Shown here in pieces: positions 57,830 to 64,000 of a DNA stretch of 64,000 bases. The notes beneath the pieces are model-generated. The model made no database searches. It saw only the letters and a list, made by a program, of their open reading frames with translations, and was not told the DNA's origin. Position 1 is the stretch's first letter; the number at the start of each line of letters is the position of its first letter. This DNA is from Chrysoperla carnea (lineage: Eukaryota > Arthropoda > Insecta > Neuroptera > Chrysopidae): positions 16,748,001-16,812,000 of the forward strand of contig NC_058339.1 in NCBI RefSeq assembly GCF_905475395.1, read 5' to 3'. A program made the position numbers and the translations under genes.

Positions 57830-58530
57830 TTATTTTTATACCCTGTATATATGGAATATATATCAAGGTATACTAAGTTTAGTCCCAAGTTTGTAACGCC
57901 AAAAAATATTGAGGCTACGAACAAAATTTTGGTATGTGTTCATAAAATAATCTAGTTAGTCCATATTTGGTTGTCCATCTGTCTGCCCGTCTGTGGACAC
58001 GATAATTAAAAAACGAAAAAAGATATCATGTTGAAATTTTAATAGCGTGCTCAGGACATAAAAAGTGACACTTAGTTCGTAAATGAGCTACATAGGTCAA
58101 TTGGGTCTTGGGCTCGTAGGACCCATCTTTTGAACCGTTAGAGATAGAACAAAAGTTTAAATGTAAAAAAATGTTCTTTATAAAAAAATAAACAACTTTT
58201 GTTTGAAACATTTTTCCATAAACGTCACTGTTTATCCGCGAGGGTGCAAATTAAGCTTAAATTTAGATGTCCATTTTCTCCAAAACTATAAAAAATAGAG
58301 ATTTGAAAATGTTCAAGTAGCTTCAACTATTCGCCTTGTGAAGCATTCTCAAAAAAGAAAAAAAATTATAGAAAATACTTCGAAAATTTTCGAAAACCAA
58401 GTAAATGGCGACCAAAAGGCTGCCATCATAATTGTATTGGTTTTTTTTAACTACAATGGCGACCAAAAGGCTGCCATCATAATTGTACAGGGTATTTCAA
58501 CAATTAATTCAATCAATTGTTTTCACTTGT
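57830..58530 (+). repeat. Dispersed repeat family A, copy 2, with a 51-bp internal duplication
   Basis: Same phrase order as 46.1-46.8 kb. Near its end AATGGCGACCAAAAGGCTGC and what follows occur twice, starting at 58404 and 58455, an exact direct repeat of about 33 bp spaced by 51 bp. Confidence 0.75.
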
Positions 58531-58602
58531 TATATTTTTAACAAGTAGCGCTTTTTATTTTAAAAAGCTACCTGTAAGAAAAACAAATAAATCATTTTTA
58601 TG

Positions 58603-59583
58603 TTAAGGTAGTACCAGCATGAAATCACTTTTCGACAGATTTGGCCGAATTTTTTTTCTCGGGTTTATAATAGCTTTATTTATGAATTCCTAAAATTTCA
58701 TAATTTTTGACCGTTTAGATCGCGAGATATTTAAAGACAAAGTTCGCGATTTTGAGGGTCATGTCCCATTTAAAGCATGTAAAATGTCCGGTCTCTCCAA
58801 CTATTTTTTATGATATTATTATATATTGAAGAAAAAGTAGAAAAAAATGTTTATACAATACAATTCTAAAAAAAAAATTTAGAAATTAATTTTCACTTTC
58901 GAGATATTAATTTTGACGTAAATTGATCGAAATTGGGACGTTGGCATAATTATTTCCCATTTTAAACGGTCAAAATTTTTTTCATAAAACTTTAAGTAGG
59001 TATTGTGTTTAAAAAATAATAAATTTGTCTGTGTATCATTAGATAAAGCTGTTTATATATTTTATTATGTTTGACTTAAGGTATTTCCAGCATGGTATTT
59101 GCAGTTTCTATGTTAAAGCAATGGTACAATTTTTTTTTCGACAGAATTTAACGAAAAATTAAATTTAAGAATTTAATAATGCTTACTATTAATTCCCAAA
59201 GTTTCAGAAATTTTGACCGTTTAAAATGGGAAATAATTATGCCAACGTCCCAATTTCGATCAATTTACGTCAAAATTAATATCTCGAAAGTGAAAATTAA
59301 TTTCTAAATTTTTTTTTTAGAATTGTATTGTATAAACATTTTTTTCTACTTTTTCTTCAATATATAATAATATCATAAAAAATAGTTGGAGAGACCGGAC
59401 ATTTTACATGCTTTAAATGGGACATGACCCTCAAAATCGCGAACTTTGTCTTTAAATATCTCGCGATCTAAACGGTCAAAAATTATGAAATTTTAGGAAT
59501 TCATAAATAAAGCTATTATAAACCCGAGAAAAAAAATTCGGCCAAATCTGTCGAAAAGTGATTTCATGCTGGTACTACCTTAA
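58603..59583. mobile_element. 981-bp foldback element with ~375-bp near-perfect arms
   Basis: The left arm (58603-58978, starting TTAAGGTAGTACCAGCATG) and right arm (about 59209-59583, ending CATGCTGGTACTACCTTAA) are complementary almost base for base. They surround a ~230-bp centre. The ends belong to the same TTAAGGTAGT family as the 562-bp MITEs. The centre holds another internal end-like phrase, TTAAGGTATTTCCAGCATGG (about 59076), as if one element formed or landed inside another. No coding capacity. Confidence 0.92.
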
Positions 59584-60819
59584 AGAATATTAGTTAAGAT
59601 TTAAACATAAACACCAAAACATATTCCTAAAATGTCGTTTCTTTATTTATTTTAATATCATAATTAAATATGTAACACTGACGCATGTCCATAAACCACA
59701 CGCATACATAAACAGATCAAATGACGAAATCCATTTCCAATAATTAATTTTTATATGTTAACGTAATTAATTCTCCATAATCAGTTAATAATAAATTGTA
59801 TCCTCTAAATAAAAAGGAACAACGACCCAACAACCAACATACAAACAAACCACAAACCTAAATAAAATTTCAACGCATCCTGTGTGTTATAATTAACACT
59901 AAATGTATATTTTTTTTACAAATCTAAACTTTCCATATACAGTTGAAATCAAAAACAGACGATGACTTCTCAGAGATAAACAAACAACATGCTTCAGCTC
60001 GCAATGGCCGAACAATAAACTTGCTGTGTGGAATATATGACATCACTTTTAATTTGTTCATAATATAAACACATACGTTATTCTTTTTTATTTTGAATGC
60101 TATAAAAAAATGTGTATATAAATTATGCATAGCGGGTAGAGTGTGCGCAGTTTTTCATTTATTCTGCCATAGAATATAAAATATTTGAAATTCTTTAAAC
60201 CCACCTATGTATTTTTCAAATATGACTTTCAAATATGAAAAGTGGTTGGTTAAAAAATGTTTAGATATTCAAGGAAATAGAATTTATGCTGAAATATAAC
60301 GGAAATTCAAGTAGACAATTATTAATAATAACTAGGATAATTCGAGCAAGTTATACAGGATGGTTCAAGATATAACATCAGGTTCCGAGAAAGCCTTCTT
60401 TTCTGTGGTAAAATTTTGGAAAGTGAAATAGAGTATAGATCATAAGAGTTGGTTGCACTCACATTATCACCTTGCTTGAGAATGACATTATTTGAGACTT
60501 CCGTTTCAAATTTCCAAGATGAATTCTGATAGAACTTAGGAAAATTTAACGAAAATTAAGAGTAAAATTTTTCGATATATACCTTAGTTTTTGAAATATT
60601 GATGCCTAAAGATTTAGACAAAATTATTTATTGATAACTGGGAGTTGCAACATGCTAGCTGGCTCGTACTAATCAAAACAAGAAGTAGACCGCTTTTCAG
60701 TAGTTCCAATTAAAACCACGAGGTTACTTATCATTTACAAATAGAAGAAATAACACAAATGGTTTGAACACTTTTAATGTATTTTATGGAAAAATGCAGC
60801 ATAGTTTTCCAAATGAATC

Positions 60820-61072
60820 TTAAGGTAGTATACTATCGGTAATAGACTTTGCATTCAGAATTTTATGAAACTTTGCATAGTTGTCTATTATTATATCATA
60901 ATTAACCAGTTAAATTTTTAGGGGCCTTCAGAGAACTGAAAATTTGAACGTCCAGTTTTGTGAAATAAAATAAAATCTGTGATTTCCCATAAGAATCAAT
61001 GTTAAAATTATCTTTAAAATATCTTTTTTTCAGTTCTCCTGAAGGGCCCTAAAAATTTAACTGGTTAATCTT
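60820..61072. repeat. TTAAGGTAGT-type end and a local inverted repeat
   Basis: Starts TTAAGGTAGTATACTATCGG but no matching opposite end was found. Inside, TTAACCAGTTAAATTTTTAG (about 60901) is inverted at about 61050-61070, and the neighbouring GGCCTTCAGAGAACTGAAA also has an imperfect inverted partner. Probably a broken or partly overwritten family member. Confidence 0.5.
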
Positions 61073-61078
61073 CTATAA

Positions 61079-61340
61079 TCTATATATATAAAAAGAGAGT
61101 GTTTGTTTGTATGTCACCGATTTTCCCTAAAACTAACCATTGACCTTCGGTAGGGGATTATGTCATTGGGTAGCCCTTAGGCTCCCATTGTGAATAAGGG
61201 AGTTTGGTGGGGGTGGAATTAAAAATGATCTAGGAATTCATAGAAAATAGATTAAAAAAATAGTTCTAATAGTACAATAGGCCCCACTGTCAATAGTAAA
61301 ATTTTCACTAGATGGCGCTACTGGCGCAAATGTCTTTCGA
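61079..61340 (+). mobile_element. Helitron-like 5' end (tentative)
   Basis: TCTATATATATAAAAAGAGA followed by GTGTTTGTTTGTATGTCACC resembles Helitron 5' termini (TC start in AT-rich DNA, then a TTTG-rich tract). It leads straight into the heat-shock-element tandem repeat. No 3' hairpin plus CTRR end was located, so the right boundary is unknown. Confidence 0.4.
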
Positions 61341-61343
61341 TTT

Positions 61344-61560
61344 TTCTCGAAAATTCTGGAATGTTCCATGGATTTCTATCGAATTTTCTAGAATTTTCTC
61401 GAACATTCTGGAATGTTCTATGGATTTCTATCGAATTTTCTAGAACTTTCTCGAATATTCTCGAATGTTGTATGGATTTTTATTGAATTTTATCAAACTT
61501 TCTCGAACAATCTGGAATGTTCCATGGGTTTCTGTCGAATTTTCTAGAATTTAGAAATAC
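61344..61560 (+). promoter_or_regulatory. 52-bp tandem repeat made of heat-shock-element pentamers
   Basis: The GATTTCTATCGAA-type anchor recurs at 61371, 61423, 61475 and 61527, exactly 52 bp apart. Each unit is built of alternating TTC and GAA trimers spaced by two bases, the nTTCnnGAAn binding pattern of heat shock factor. Examples are TTCTCGAAAATTCTGGAATG (from 61344) and, from 61380, nine consecutive alternating trimers through TTCTAGAATTTTCTCGAAC. The third unit has about eight; the fourth is degraded. Known biology: three or more contiguous pentamers bind trimeric HSF strongly. Whether HSF acts here is inference. Confidence 0.7.
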
Positions 61561-64000
61561 CTTAAGAAAATTAGCCTTGTTACATAATAAAACATACCTA
61601 TAAAAACACTTAAATATTTTACAAGTTAACAAGGAAAACAAACAATTGATTAATTGTTTAAATACCATCTATAGACAGCGTTGATTGAATTTATCAGCTT
61701 AAAAAGGACATTAATGAGAATGCATATATACACGATTTAAAGATGATCCTAAGAAAACGTGATTTTTTAGCCCTTCTCGAGGAACGTTCTTAATAGTATA
61801 AAACTGAGTTTTATTGTGACGTATAACATCATTTAAAACTAACTAAATTTAATTTTGTATTCAAATATTTGATAATATAAAGAAACAGGTCGTTAACATC
61901 ATTTGGTACAAATTTAAAAATCATATACACAAGAATAATTAAAATAAAATATGTTTCTGCAGATACAATAAATAATAATATAGTATTTTATTAAATAAGA
62001 AATCAATAATTATTATTTATTAATCATAACACAAGCACAACGGCAACGCCATTCAAAAATCATTAACACAATAAATTGTAATTTCATCATACAAATATCA
62101 ATACATTCACACAAAAGGTCAAAACATTATTTGGCCAAGTCAGCCAACGCTTTTTTTTTATGTTTATTGTATACAATATTTCAGAAATAATAATCAAAAA
62201 CATGTTTATTCAATTTATCAATTTTTTTAAACCGTTAATACAACGCATAAGTTATAACTTGTTGTGCGGAAATACAAAAACATGAATTCAGAAGTAAGTG
62301 ATTTATTAAAATTTTTGGATATTTAGGTAGATGTTGGTTTTTTTTTACGTGGGAACTAGTATACCATAGAGAATGCGACCGATTAATTCGAGGATATTTT
62401 GAAATGGATTTTAAACTCAATAGATGCAAGTTTTCAATTCCACAGAAATCGCGGGCAGAGCTGCTTTTAAGCTCATATATCATTTTTGTGAGGAATATAG
62501 AAAATTTCTGATATGCTTTAAACTTACATTATTCAGTAAATGTTCGACTATTTGGTTAACCAGATAGCATTTAGTTGTCTTTTTAACAAACAAGAGTCTT
62601 ATATTTTTCTCAGTTGCTCATCTTACTACAGCGATCGATTTTCATATTGATTCCCATCATTTGAAAAGTACATATTAGTTAGGATGATTATATCGGGTGT
62701 TTCAAAGATAATGAGACTTTCTAAGAACTTTCCAGAGAAACATAAAAAAATGTTTCAAATAAAAGTTGAAATGGTTAAAATAGTCTATTGAGTGAGCATA
62801 CAAGCGTGAAAGTCAACTTCAAAATTTAAAAAAAAAGTCAGCCGAATAGTTACGATAGAAATTAACTGCAATTATGCCTATAAAGTAATGAAACAGATGG
62901 ATATTCTGTCAGGCAAACCATTTTTTAAAATAAGATAAGGTTTCCATTTGAAATTTCAAAGTTGATGTTTGTGGGACCTTCCTTGGATCATTTAATGGTA
63001 AACTGACCTTCTTGAATCGCCTCGTTATTTTTTAAACACAGTGTATATTAGTACTACAGTGTATATTGTGGTTAGGGAAAATTTTGTTAGGGTTTTCCGG
63101 TTTGCGTTGGCTTAGATTGCACACTAAAGTCAAACAATCAACAATTCATTCTACCGACTTTGTTCGATTAAGGAACCATTCCAATGTTTAAAGTCCGTCG
63201 GGAAACGTTAATCAAAATTTCTTTAAGCACGGCACCGGTACTGTAATTGAGTTTAACGAAGACGTTGCATGAACTATCTTAACAGTGCATTCTTATACTA
63301 AATCTCCGCGTTTAATGAATCCGTATTCAAGACCAATGATATTATTTCCTTGCTATATTGTCGTTATTGGAGTCGTGAAAATTCATATTTCAACATACTT
63401 AACACATAATAAAAATTTTTAAACTGAATCCTTGGACATACTGTATCATGGTATAATAATAATAATAATAGTATTAGACATTGACAGTTATTATTTCTTT
63501 GAAAATATGACATCTAAGTTGAGTAATGTATTTTGAATAATTATTACAAATCAAATTCAAAAACCAAAAATGGAAGAATTCTTTATAAATATTATTATAA
63601 ATTTTTAATTCCTTTTTTAGTTAAGATCATATAACTTTTATTTTCTAAAATTAAAATAAGTAATTATAATATATTCAATAATTAATGAGCACATATTATA
63701 TTATTACACAATTAATTTATTTAAATCATCTATATTTATTATTATATTTGATTCTTCTTAATACAATACACTACCGTAAGGCGGTTTGGGACATTTAAAA
63801 ATTATCTTTGAATAAGTTTGTAAAACAATTCATAGTTTTATAAAGATCGATGATAAACGTAGTAAACAAATAATAATTAATCAAATAATAAATATAATCT
63901 AATTTGTATATTCCATTGGATATTATTGCTATTTTGGATTTAAATAGAAAATATCTACATGAATCACACAGAAAAAATTGTTTGTAAGCCACATAACCTC

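Larger units (their letters stand above)
45390..64000 (+). other. Probable zipper intron 1 (at least 18.6 kb, open at the right)
   Basis: From the GTAAGT donor to the window edge I recognise no coding exon on either strand. The ORFs here are short and compositionally random or lie in repeats. Identified contents are listed separately; the remainder is AT-rich unique-looking DNA. A short myosin exon could have been missed by eye, and a nested gene cannot be excluded. Confidence 0.55.

Overview
The window is animal nuclear DNA, almost certainly from an insect. It is strongly AT-rich. Genes are split by short AT-rich introns with GT/AG borders, and every gene I recognise has an insect ortholog. 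It is full of MITE-like elements and satellite-like tandem repeats. I cannot assign the order or species from sequence alone. There are no bacterial genes, rRNA, tRNA or CRISPR arrays that I can see.

Layout, left to right. (1) The 5' part of TSC2/tuberin (gigas) is on the minus strand at 485-5316. I resolved fourteen coding exons, and the gene runs off the left edge. (2) A gene-poor stretch (5.3-15 kb) holds an internally deleted hAT transposon with a perfect 8-bp target duplication, two units of a ~316-bp repeat family, and a PIF/Harbinger remnant with TTA duplications. (3) drk (Grb2 adaptor) is complete on the minus strand at 15015-21380, in five coding exons giving 211 residues. (4) Ucp4A (mitochondrial carrier, UCP4/SLC25A27-like) is complete on the plus strand at 22862-33921, in five coding exons giving 311 residues. 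Its 8.3-kb first intron carries a 316-bp tandem array and a 307-bp tandem array. (5) A convergent intergenic region contains a hairpin MITE. (6) Ribokinase (RBKS) is complete on the minus strand at 39598-42834, in five coding exons giving 307 residues. (7) A small unassigned ORF lies at 43641-43823. (8) The first coding exon of non-muscle myosin II heavy chain (zipper) is at 45033-45389 on the plus strand. I find no further zipper exon to the right edge, so the last ~18.6 kb looks like its giant first coding intron. That stretch is packed with MITEs, a 981-bp foldback, Helitron-like ends and a 52-bp tandem repeat built of heat-shock-element pentamers.

The genes are unrelated housekeeping or signalling genes: TSC/mTORC1 control, RTK-Ras adaptor, mitochondrial transport, ribose salvage and cytoskeletal motor. 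They do not form a functional cluster. The novelty here is in the repeats. The best candidate for something undescribed is the heat-shock-element array next to a Helitron-like terminus at ~61.08-61.56 kb. Next come the CRE-palindrome-bearing 316-bp satellite and the 981-bp foldback. Exon borders were read by eye from reading frame, splice dinucleotides and family similarity; no alignment or search was run.
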